Of a stretch of DNA of 64,000 nt, positions 47,172 to 54,962 are shown in pieces. The DNA is from CAYPNF01 sp964411985 (lineage in GTDB: Bacteria; Verrucomicrobiota; Verrucomicrobiia; Limisphaerales; J093), in the NCBI GenBank assembly GCA_964411985.1, contig CAYPNF010000006.1:1-64000 (forward strand). The letters run 5' to 3'. A model generated the notes under the pieces. It saw only the letters and a list, made by a program, of their open reading frames with translations, was not told the DNA's origin and did not search any database. The number at the start of each line of letters is the position of its first letter. The stretch's first letter is position 1. Position numbers and translations under genes: made by a program.

Positions 47172-48475
47172 CAGTTGGACTGGAGGCGGTAGAACCTGGA
47201 CGCCTCTTCGTGGAGCGATACGTTCGTATTGAAGACGTACCCGTCGTCCGCGAACTTGTTGCCCAGAGAGGCCCAGGACGCGGGGAATGAGAGGTTTGTG
47301 CTCGCCATCAGCGACCAACCGGCCCCGCTTAGCGGCCAGGTGAGCGTGACATTCGTGCCCGTCTTGGCCGTCTTGAGTACCGCTGGAGCGGCGAGGCGTC
47401 CCAAAGTGGAGGCGACTGGCAGGACGTTGCCTTCGTTATCGAATAGAGAGCGGTACTCGAAGCCAGCTGTATTGACCCCCTCCACGCTTCGATACTCGGT
47501 ACCCCACCAGTAGATGCCCAGGCCTCGGTTCTGCGGAAGGCCCTTCACAATCTTGGCTAGTTCTACCAGGTATCGAGTTTGCCCGTCGGGAGAGGCGGGA
47601 AAGCCAAGGATATCCTTAGAGTTCGACCACGGAAAGGCGGTTTCCATGACTACGACTGGCTTGCCGTAGCGGTTGGCGGCACCCTCGAGACATCCACGCA
47701 GCGCCTCGAGGGTCCCATGCCAGAACGGGTAGTAGCTCAAGCCGATTGCGTCGAACTCGACATCCTGGGCTCGGAGGGTATCAAAGTACCAGCGGGTGCC
47801 ATTCCAGTCCCCGCCGCGATCGATGTGGATCAGGATGAGCGGCTGGTTGGTGCCAGAAGCCTCTTTGATGCCGCGGATGGCGGCTTTGAGGAGTTTGCCG
47901 AGCTGCTGCCACTGGGTGGGGTTTTCGTAGCTTCCTCCTACGCGCCCCTCGGGCCAGAGCAGACCGGAGGTGATCTCGTTGCCCACCTGCACTTGGTCGG
48001 GCATCGCCCCCGCTTCCGAGAAGGCCCGTATGCAGTCGCGGCTATACTCGTACGTCCTCTGCTCTAGATCGGCAAAGGCCAGGTTCGTCCACGCAGATGG
48101 CTTGGCCTGTTTGCCAGGATCAGCCCAGGTGTCGGAGTAGTGGAAGTTGAGCAGAAGTCGGAGGCCGGCCTTCTTCACTCGTTGGGCGAGGGGGATTGTA
48201 TATTCAAGGTTGTTGATGCGGTTGTAGGGGTCTGCTTGCGCCTGCTCGGAACTGCTGGTGAACAACCGAAGCCTTGCACAAGTCAGACCCCGCTCGCGCA
48301 AGATCACGAGGGCATCCTTCGCGTCTCCGGAGTCTCGGTACACCCTACCGCGGTCTTCGAAGAAACGGAGGTGAGAGACGTCTGCGCCCGCTTCAAAAGT
48401 GCCTGCCCAAGCCACCCCGATCCTCGCGAGGAGGCATACGGCGAATGCCAGAGGCAAAGTTCGATGCGTGAGCAT
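47171..48475 (-). CDS. GH53 endo-beta-1,4-galactanase
   Basis: Exported glycoside hydrolase of 434 residues that should cleave beta-1,4-galactan side chains of pectin. After a signal peptide (about 1-24) comes FEAGADVSHLRFFED, the standard GH53 opening. Acid/base Glu167 is in VGNEIT and nucleophile Glu278 in VVMETAFPWS. The catalytic domain ends near 340, and a C-terminal W/FYR module follows, ending SRFYRLQSN. It sits nine bases downstream of the repeat protein gene on the same strand, so they form an operon. No galactose uptake genes are adjacent. Confidence 0.9.
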   Translation of the reverse strand: MLTHRTLPLAFAVCLLARIGVAWAGTFEAGADVSHLRFFEDRGRVYRDSGDAKDALVILRERGLTCARLRLFTSSSEQAQADPYNRINNLEYTIPLAQRVKKAGLRLLLNFHYSDTWADPGKQAKPSAWTNLAFADLEQRTYEYSRDCIRAFSEAGAMPDQVQVGNEITSGLLWPEGRVGGSYENPTQWQQLGKLLKAAIRGIKEASGTNQPLILIHIDRGGDWNGTRWYFDTLRAQDVEFDAIGLSYYPFWHGTLEALRGCLEGAANRYGKPVVVMETAFPWSNSKDILGFPASPDGQTRYLVELAKIVKGLPQNRGLGIYWWGTEYRSVEGVNTAGFEYRSLFDNEGNVLPVASTLGRLAAPAVLKTAKTGTNVTLTWPLSGAGWSLMASTNLSFPASWASLGNKFADDGYVFNTNVSLHEEASRFYRLQSN

Positions 48476-48484
48476 GCCGAAGCT

Positions 48485-49765
48485 TCAAGGACCGATCAGC
48501 CGGAAATAGGTTTGCCCGGAGCCGACGGTTACCTTGGCAGACCCCTGTCCTTGAGTATTGGGTACTTCCTGCCAGGCGCCTTTCGCAGGAGTCGTTGCAG
48601 TCTGGAGGCGGATAAGCGGGCCGGCGGTCCAGGAGAGGGTTGCCTGGTCCCCAGAGATCGTGCTCCAGGTCAGGCGGCCGAGGTCGTTGGTGTTGTTGAA
48701 ATAGGCCCGTGGAAGAGTCTGTGCGTTGGTGCTGGCAAGGGTATAGGTGCGGTTGTCGATGCTTTCCCAGGTGGCGCCATCGCCTAACACGAACTTGTAC
48801 AGGATAACGCTTCCAGCCGTGTTGGTCAGATCGAAAGTGCCGGTCCAGAGGTTGGTGTCGGTCGCGCTCTGGCTGAGCATGGAAGCGGTGGCGCTCCAGG
48901 CGTTCAACGGTTCCCCGGCGACCGCAACGGTCGTTGCGGCAGGATCGAAGAAGCCCTTGGCAATTTGAGTGGACATATCCAGCTGGAACGTGATCGGAAT
49001 CACGGTGGGCTGAGCAGCCAGGTTGTTGAAAAAGACCAACGGCAAGACCTGAGCGGCCTTCTGCAAGGTTACGCTGCGATTCTGCCCCCCGTTGGGTCCT
49101 ACGTTGCCTTCCCAAGTGCTTCCATTGATCACGAACTTGTAACTCATGGTGGAGTCAAGCGCACCGGTGAGGGGCAGAACACCGACCCAGACGTCGGGGT
49201 TGGAGATACTGTTGGTCAGCGCGAACGCCGTGGCATTCCATGAATTGAATTCGCCAGCCAAATACACCGTATCGGAGTCCCGATTGAAACTCCCTAGCGC
49301 AATTTGGACGGACATATCGACCTGGAAGGTGACATCCGCGGTCACAGAGGTCGAGTTCGTAACATTGTTGAAATACACGATGGGGAGGACCTCATCCTTG
49401 GCGGGCAAGGTGAAGGTGCGATTCCCTGTGCCCCCGCCCGGTCCCACCTGTCCCTCCCACGTGGTGCTGCTCGGGCTCGTCATGAGGTACTTGTATTGTA
49501 CGGTGTTACCCTCGGTACCAGGAACGTCGAAAGTGCCCACCCAAAGGTTTGCGTTAGAGGCGCTGCGAATCAATTCGGAGGCGGTCGTGCTCCACCCATT
49601 GATCGGGTCACCCGCGACGAAGACCGTGTCCGAGTCGGGGTTGAATGCGCCTAATCCTATTTGCGCTGACATGTTCACGCTGAAGGTAATCTGGACAGCA
49701 GCGAGTTCAGGGATGGGGAGGAGGGCGAGTCCAAGACAGGCACACAGGAGAGTGGAGGTTTTCAT
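48485..49765 (-). CDS. Secreted triple-repeat binding protein (E-set/CBM-like)
   Basis: Protein of 426 residues with a signal peptide (1-22). Three repeats of about 110 residues (about 24-135, 145-245, 252-355) each begin ITFSVNMSAQIGLG or a close variant, contain FNPDSDTVFVAGD/FN-W, and end WEGQVGP...LPIVYFNN. They look like small beta-sandwich (starch/glycogen-binding E-set) domains; the exact family is uncertain. A C-terminal W/FYR module (375-426) ends TYFRLIGP. It precedes the GH53 galactanase by nine bases and probably binds the same polymer. Confidence 0.75.
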   Translation of the reverse strand: MKTSTLLCACLGLALLPIPELAAVQITFSVNMSAQIGLGAFNPDSDTVFVAGDPINGWSTTASELIRSASNANLWVGTFDVPGTEGNTVQYKYLMTSPSSTTWEGQVGPGGGTGNRTFTLPAKDEVLPIVYFNNVTNSTSVTADVTFQVDMSVQIALGSFNRDSDTVYLAGEFNSWNATAFALTNSISNPDVWVGVLPLTGALDSTMSYKFVINGSTWEGNVGPNGGQNRSVTLQKAAQVLPLVFFNNLAAQPTVIPITFQLDMSTQIAKGFFDPAATTVAVAGEPLNAWSATASMLSQSATDTNLWTGTFDLTNTAGSVILYKFVLGDGATWESIDNRTYTLASTNAQTLPRAYFNNTNDLGRLTWSTISGDQATLSWTAGPLIRLQTATTPAKGAWQEVPNTQGQGSAKVTVGSGQTYFRLIGP

Positions 49766-49974
49766 GTTACGATGCGCACAAGGCGGATTGGATTATCTTG
49801 CTATGGATCTTGTGCCCTATCTTCCAGATTTTTTGGGTTTTGGCTAGCCTCATCCACGTGCGGTTCTCATTACCGGGTTCAGGCGGATCGGAATCGCAGA
49901 ACGATCTTGGTGCGTGAGCCACCGTGGAGTTTGTGGTTTCCCGTGTTGGGCGCTGACTGCCCCGGAGCACCCGT

Positions 49975-50865
49975 CTAGCGGGCATCCGCAGCGGATATTT
50001 TCCGAAGCTCGAGTTCCTCGTAGTTTCTCCGAACCTGGCGGAGTCTGGCAGGGGCGATGCCGACGAGGAGGGCTCCAGAGAGCACAAGCACGAACCAGAC
50101 TTCATAAGGTTGGTGCAGCAGGATTGCAGCGAGTCCGGTTAGGAGGAGGAATACGCCGATCAGGAGTAGGATCCTCCAGCTCGCCAGCACCAAGGCCCGA
50201 GCCCTGCCCCGGGAGGCCAGAATGGACAGCAGAGACGCATAACAGCCGAGCGAAGTACCTCCTATCCCTCCTATGAATCCTCCAGTCCGTTCGGACCACC
50301 AAGCGTCGGGATTGGAACTCCAACGCCCCCATCCTGAAGCAGAGTAGTCGACCAATTGACATGAGCCCAAAAGAACGGTCCCTCGGCTGGGAAGGACGAG
50401 GTTGAGCTCCAGTTTGGTGGGTGGGTTGGTGGTTCCAGTGCGATCGAATGGCAGCGTGAAGTTCCGCCAGTCAGAACTCAGGCTAATCCTACCCATGGCA
50501 CCCGAGGACGATAGGGTGCGGGTGAAGAATTGCGCTTCCGCCGATACGGTCTGCGTCGGCTTGAAGGAACTGAGCAGCTCCAGGTAGCCGTCGCCAACCA
50601 CGTTCTCGTATTGGATTTGCCCCACCATCCCATACCGATGGCCCAAGGCTGGAAGGTTGGTTACGGACAAGAGCCGAAAAGTCTTTGGAGTGTCGTTCGT
50701 GTTGACCAGGCGGAGCAAGGCTCGCTCGCCCGACGCAACGATCTCGCCGGGGAGTCGTCCGCCTTCTTTGGCGACCTGGTGCCAGTCATACTCAACGCGC
50801 ACCACCTGGGCGGTGAGGAGTGTACTCGACAGCAATCCGAAACCGAGGAATAGCAGAGCTTTCAC
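49975..50865 (-). CDS. Exported N-domain membrane protein, partner of a DUF2089 regulator
   Basis: Protein of 296 residues, unrecognised family. A signal peptide (1-19) precedes a beta-rich region (20-190). Two hydrophobic helices (about 225-265, ILLLIGVFLLLTGLAAILL and WFVLVLSGALLVGIAP) follow, then a charged tail (RQVRRNYEELELRKIS). The start overlaps the stop of the regulator gene by four bases (50862-50865), so they are coupled. The layout suggests an extracytoplasmic sensor or a target of the regulator (inference). Confidence 0.6.
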   Translation of the reverse strand: MKALLFLGFGLLSSTLLTAQVVRVEYDWHQVAKEGGRLPGEIVASGERALLRLVNTNDTPKTFRLLSVTNLPALGHRYGMVGQIQYENVVGDGYLELLSSFKPTQTVSAEAQFFTRTLSSSGAMGRISLSSDWRNFTLPFDRTGTTNPPTKLELNLVLPSRGTVLLGSCQLVDYSASGWGRWSSNPDAWWSERTGGFIGGIGGTSLGCYASLLSILASRGRARALVLASWRILLLIGVFLLLTGLAAILLHQPYEVWFVLVLSGALLVGIAPARLRQVRRNYEELELRKISAADAR

Positions 50866-51167
50866 CGTTTGCCTTTCATCTTAGCCTGATACGCTCCCAA
50901 CAGCCGCCGGAAGGTCGTGGGGTCCAGCCTGCCATCGGCAAACTCGGCCCGCAGCAGGCGCTCGTAGTCGTCTTTCACCGTTTGGTCTTCGACCATTTGG
51001 ATCTTCTGAATCAGGCGATCCAGGCGGAGGCGCAGGGTTGGATAAGAGACGTCATAAGCGGAGGCGAGATCCTTGAGGGATCCCGAGACGAGGATGAAGC
51101 GCTTCACGAAGGCAAGGTCTTCTTCTTCGAGGTAGTCCATCCAGCGTTTATCGGGTACGTCCGACAT
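50862..51167 (-). CDS. DUF2089-like helix-turn-helix regulator
   Basis: Small protein of 101 residues. The helix-turn-helix lies at about residues 27-55 (GSLKDLASAYDVSYPTLRLRL), followed by a helical tail with basic end KMKGKR. It matches DUF2089-type regulators, which are often followed by a membrane protein, as here (family knowledge). The gene overlaps its partner by ATGA. A perfect palindrome over its promoter suggests self-repression. It is divergent from the Gfo/Idh/MocA gene. Confidence 0.75.
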   Translation of the reverse strand: MSDVPDKRWMDYLEEEDLAFVKRFILVSGSLKDLASAYDVSYPTLRLRLDRLIQKIQMVEDQTVKDDYERLLRAEFADGRLDPTTFRRLLGAYQAKMKGKR

Positions 51168-51190
51168 GAGATATTAGTAAGTGCAGATCT

Positions 51191-51218
51191 ACAATACGTA
51201 AAACAAAACGAAAGTCAA
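51191..51218 (-). promoter_or_regulatory. Promoter of the DUF2089 operon
   Basis: On the minus strand, TTGACT (51213-51218), 16 bases, TATTGT (51191-51196). The start of transcription would be near 51184, about 17 bases before ATG 51167. Confidence 0.5.
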
Positions 51219-51228
51219 CTTTCGTTTT
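51205..51228. promoter_or_regulatory. Perfect palindromic operator over the -35 box
   Basis: Arms AAAACGAAAGT (51205-51215) and ACTTTCGTTTT (51218-51228), separated by CA. It covers the -35 box of the DUF2089 operon and lies 38 bases from its start codon, the classic place for a repressor site. Confidence 0.65.
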
Positions 51229-51366
51229 ATCAAAAAGGCTGTTACCTCACTTGCACACTGACGGTGAACCTTGGGCTATGTCGGATTGGTCGGTAGCCGT
51301 GTCCGAAACGCACCACGGTTCGAGTCGGGTGTTGACGCTGGGGGTTGCGTAAGGTGAGATCTGCCC

Positions 51367-52665
51367 ATGAACACCTTCCAAATTCTTGGCGATCGTAGAA
51401 GTTTTCTGAAGAAGACCAGTTTGGCGGCTGGGTTGGCTACCTTGCCGGGCTGGTACGCGGAGGAGACGCTGGCCAGCGCCGCACAGTCCAAGCCTCGGCC
51501 ACTTTCCGCTAATGACAAACCCGGGATAGGGTTGATCGGTTGTGGAGGACAAGGGAGGGGAGACTGCAACTGGGCCAAGGGTTTTGGCGAAGTCATTGCG
51601 GTGGCGGACGTCGATGACAAGAATGCCCAGGAAGCTGCTAAGCAGTTTGGTACGAAGAATGTATACAAGGATTTCCGGAAGCTCCTCGAGCGCGACGATA
51701 TTCATGTCATTATCACCGGCACTCCGGACCACTGGCATACGCTGGTGAACCTGGCGGCCGTCAAGGCTGGTAAGGACATCTATAGTGAAAAACCCCTGAC
51801 GCTCACCATCGACGAGGGTAAACGCCTGGTCAAAGCGGTGCGGGAGCACAAGACGGTGTTGCAGGTGGGAAGCCAGCAGCGTAGCGACGCCCGATTCCGG
51901 CTGGCTTGCGAATTGGTGCGCAACGGGCGAATCGGGAAGCTGGAGTATATCTGGGTGGGTTTGCCCACCGGGCCGCGCGAGGGTCCGTTCAGTCCCAAGC
52001 CGGTGCCCGCAGGATTGGACCACGACTTTTACCTAGGGCAGGCGCCAAAGGTTCCCTACAACGGTCAGAACACTCACTGGAATTTCCGCTGGTGGTACGA
52101 CTACTCCGGTGGACAGATGACCGATTGGGGTGCCCACCACAACGATATTGCGCAATGGGGTAATGGCACGGAGAGGACTGGCCCGGTCTACGTGGACGGC
52201 CGATCCCTGAAGAAGATGATTCCGGGAGGGTACGATGCGGCGAGTGATTACCTGGTGTATTTCAAGTATGCGAACGGGGTCCAGATGATCGCCACCAACC
52301 AGGCGCCGAATGGAGTGCGCTTCGAAGGTCCTGATGGGTGGATCTACGTGACTCGGGGTGAAATCAAAGCCAGTAAACCCGAGTTGCTGGAGGAACCCTT
52401 GCCCGGGAATGCGCTGCGGCTCTACAAGAGCGACAACCACATGGGCAATTTCTTCGAGTGCATTCGTTCGCGGAAGGACCCCATCTGCGATATCGAGATC
52501 GGGCATCGTTCAATCTCCACGGCTCATCTCGGGGTGATGTCGGCCCGGTTGGGGCGTCCGCTCAAGTGGGATCCGGTGAAGGAACAGTTTGTGGGGGACA
52601 AGGAAGCCAACAAGATGCTCGTTCGTGAGATGCGGAAGCCCTACGACTACAGTTTCATCAGCTGA
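51367..52665 (+). CDS. Tat-exported Gfo/Idh/MocA oxidoreductase
   Basis: Protein of 432 residues with a Tat signal (DRRSFLKKTSLAAGLA). The Rossmann part has IGLIGCGGQGRGD and VADVDDKN; the C-terminal part has a catalytic-type motif region SEKPLTLTIDEGKRLV and LDHDFYLGQAP. The family oxidises or reduces sugars and inositols with NAD(P). Exported versions are common in PVC bacteria and probably use a bound cofactor (family knowledge). It lies five bases ahead of the RNA-modification fusion, an odd partner, and 200 bases from the divergent DUF2089 operon. Confidence 0.88.
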   Translation: MNTFQILGDRRSFLKKTSLAAGLATLPGWYAEETLASAAQSKPRPLSANDKPGIGLIGCGGQGRGDCNWAKGFGEVIAVADVDDKNAQEAAKQFGTKNVYKDFRKLLERDDIHVIITGTPDHWHTLVNLAAVKAGKDIYSEKPLTLTIDEGKRLVKAVREHKTVLQVGSQQRSDARFRLACELVRNGRIGKLEYIWVGLPTGPREGPFSPKPVPAGLDHDFYLGQAPKVPYNGQNTHWNFRWWYDYSGGQMTDWGAHHNDIAQWGNGTERTGPVYVDGRSLKKMIPGGYDAASDYLVYFKYANGVQMIATNQAPNGVRFEGPDGWIYVTRGEIKASKPELLEEPLPGNALRLYKSDNHMGNFFECIRSRKDPICDIEIGHRSISTAHLGVMSARLGRPLKWDPVKEQFVGDKEANKMLVREMRKPYDYSFIS

Positions 52666-52670
52666 CCCCT

Positions 52671-54266
52671 TTGCCCTCCAAACTAGCCCTCGTGTTGCAC
52701 GAGGACGATCACCTGCTGGTGGTGAACAAGCCAGCAGGCTGGAATACCCATGCCCCTTCCCCTTACGCGGGGGAGGGAGTCTATGAATGGCTCAAGCATC
52801 GCCGGCCCGAGTGGGGGCGGCTTGCGATTATTCATCGACTGGACAAGGAGACCTCTGGCGTGCTCGTTTTCTCCAAAACGGAGCAAGCCAACCGAGCCTT
52901 AACCCAGCAGTTCACCGAGCACAAGGTACGCAAGACCTATGTTCTACTGACTGACCGACCGGTCCCAGACAAACCGTGGACGGTGCGTTCTGTGATGGAA
53001 CGGGTGGGGGAAAAGTACCGCAGCGTGACGGGGCGATCGAGCGGGGCGGTAGCGGAGACCACTTTCCAGCCGCGAGGCAAGGCGGGGGACTCTTGGATGG
53101 TGGAGGCGCTGCCTAAAACGGGAAAGACTCACCAGATTCGGGTGCACGCTGCCGAGAGTGGATTCCCGATTCTTGGGGATGTGCTCTATGGTGGGAGGGA
53201 GTACGCGCGCGTGTGCCTGCATGCCCGCTCCATCACGCTCTGGCATCCGCAGTCGGGCGGGGAGGTTCGATATGAGGTTCCGGTGCGGCTGGAAGACGAT
53301 CCACGCCGCTCTCTGCGGGAGGCGATCCTCGACCCAACCCAGACCGACTGCTATCGGCTTCTCCATGGAGCGGGGGACGGACGACCTGGGCTCTACGTTG
53401 ATCGGCTTGGGGGGTACATTCTTGCACAAGTGCCTGCCGGGCGTCCTTTGGATGTGCAGGGCTTGGGTTGGGCGGGGAACCTTCCCAGGATGAACGGTGT
53501 TTACGTCAAGCAACTCCAGGCACGAGTCCGGCAGCTGGCACCTGAAGCGATGTGTCCTCGTCTGGTCTCGGGTGTCGAGGCCCCTGAGACCTTTGGTATC
53601 CGAGAGAATGACGTGGAATACGAAGTGAGTTTCCGGGAAGGCTATTCCGTGGGTTTGTTCCTCGATCAGCGGGAGAATCGACGGCGTATCCTGGAAAACC
53701 ATATTGCCTCCGGCTGGCCTTGGTCGCAGCGCCCTCCACAGGAACTCACTGTTCTCAACACCTTTGCGTACACGTGTGGTTTCTCCGTCGCCGCCGCCAA
53801 GCTGGGCGCTCGGACGGTCAGTGTTGATTTATCCAAGAAGTATCTCGAGTGGGGGCAGCGGAATTTCGCCCGGAATGCCATTCCGCTGGAGGGACACGAG
53901 TTTCTCTACGGGGATGTCTTCAGTTGGCTCAAGCGCTTTGCGCGGCGCGAACGCTTGTTCGACTGCGTTCTCCTGGACCCACCGACTTTCTCCACCTCCA
54001 AGGAAGGGGGACGGTTTCAAGCGGAGGCGGACTATCGTCGGCTCGCGGTCGCGGCTTTGGGGGTGCTCGGCCGGTCCGGGGTTTTGTTTGCCTCTACCAA
54101 TGCGGCTGAGCTTGCGCCCGAGAAGTTCCTGAACGACCTGAGAGAAGCGGCTCGGGAGTGCGGTCGACGCATTCTTCAAGAGCACTATGTGCCGCAGCCT
54201 CCCGATTTTCCGATTTGCCGGGCCGAGCCGGCCTACCTCAAAACCGCCTGGTTCTGGATCGAGTAG
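52671..54266 (+). CDS. RluA-type pseudouridine synthase fused to an RlmI-type methyltransferase
   Basis: Cytoplasmic protein of 531 residues from TTG 52671 (no in-frame ATG at the N-terminus). The first part (about 5-205) is an RluA pseudouridine synthase with catalytic Asp58 in IHRLDKETSG. The second (about 215-531) is an RlmI/RlmKL-type class I methyltransferase: the EEHEH-like YRLLHGAGDGRPGLYVDR, SAM motif NTFAYTCGFSVAAA and DPPTFSTSK. The predicted substrate is rRNA. RlmI normally carries an N-terminal PUA domain; here the RluA domain takes that place. Both active sites look intact. Confidence 0.85.
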   Translation: MPSKLALVLHEDDHLLVVNKPAGWNTHAPSPYAGEGVYEWLKHRRPEWGRLAIIHRLDKETSGVLVFSKTEQANRALTQQFTEHKVRKTYVLLTDRPVPDKPWTVRSVMERVGEKYRSVTGRSSGAVAETTFQPRGKAGDSWMVEALPKTGKTHQIRVHAAESGFPILGDVLYGGREYARVCLHARSITLWHPQSGGEVRYEVPVRLEDDPRRSLREAILDPTQTDCYRLLHGAGDGRPGLYVDRLGGYILAQVPAGRPLDVQGLGWAGNLPRMNGVYVKQLQARVRQLAPEAMCPRLVSGVEAPETFGIRENDVEYEVSFREGYSVGLFLDQRENRRRILENHIASGWPWSQRPPQELTVLNTFAYTCGFSVAAAKLGARTVSVDLSKKYLEWGQRNFARNAIPLEGHEFLYGDVFSWLKRFARRERLFDCVLLDPPTFSTSKEGGRFQAEADYRRLAVAALGVLGRSGVLFASTNAAELAPEKFLNDLREAARECGRRILQEHYVPQPPDFPICRAEPAYLKTAWFWIE

Positions 54267-54272
54267 AGGGCC

Positions 54273-54809
54273 TTAAACCTTCACTTCCGGTTGAAAGGAG
54301 ACCTCCACGAAAAGGTCGCTGGCGATCCGCTCCAAGTCCCCTCGCAGTCGGGCGGTGTCGCAATTGGCGGGGAGGTGGAGCAATGCGGTGGCTTTGAACA
54401 GGATTTCGCCAGACATCGGGGCCGACTCGCATTCTGAGGAGAAGTCCTCCACGTTCACTCCCTGGCTGGCGAGAGCGTGGGTGATCTGGCGGACGATGCC
54501 GGGTCGGTCTTGTCCCACGACTTCCAGTTTGGCCAGTTTGTCCGGCGTGGCGGAGACGCCTGAGAGATCCCGATGACCCTGGATATTCAAACCTGATGCG
54601 GAGAGCTCCCGGAATGCGTTGAGAAGAGAGGATTCCCTCTCGGCAGGGATATGGATGCGCAGAATGCCTGCAAACTCCCCGCCCAGGCGGCACATGCGGC
54701 TCTCAAGCCAGTTGCCACCGTGTTCAGCGACGATGCTCGCCACCATTTCCACCAAGCCGGGCCGGTCACGCCCGATGACTGTCATGACCAGAGGTACCAA
54801 GGTTGCCAT
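54273..54809 (-). CDS. GcvR-like tandem ACT-domain protein
   Basis: Protein of 178 residues made of two ACT domains (about 5-85 and 95-175), each with the D-R-P-G-L/I turn (GRDRPGLVEMV, GQDRPGIVRQI) that binds small amino acids. The arrangement matches GcvR, which binds glycine and holds back the GcvA activator of the glycine cleavage system. No gcv gene or GcvA is in the window. It runs convergent with the RNA-modification gene, six bases apart. Confidence 0.85.
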   Translation of the reverse strand: MATLVPLVMTVIGRDRPGLVEMVASIVAEHGGNWLESRMCRLGGEFAGILRIHIPAERESSLLNAFRELSASGLNIQGHRDLSGVSATPDKLAKLEVVGQDRPGIVRQITHALASQGVNVEDFSSECESAPMSGEILFKATALLHLPANCDTARLRGDLERIASDLFVEVSFQPEVKV

Positions 54810-54962
54810 AGTCGATGGCGTTCATCAGTACCGGAGTGGAGATGGTTTGGCGATCTTTTTCAGACACCTGCGGAAGCTATCCAGAACGGTAAAGTGATGT
54901 CCACCATGAAGTTCATGAAGAAACATGAAGAAGAACTTCGTTTGAGGTACGCGCGAGACTCT

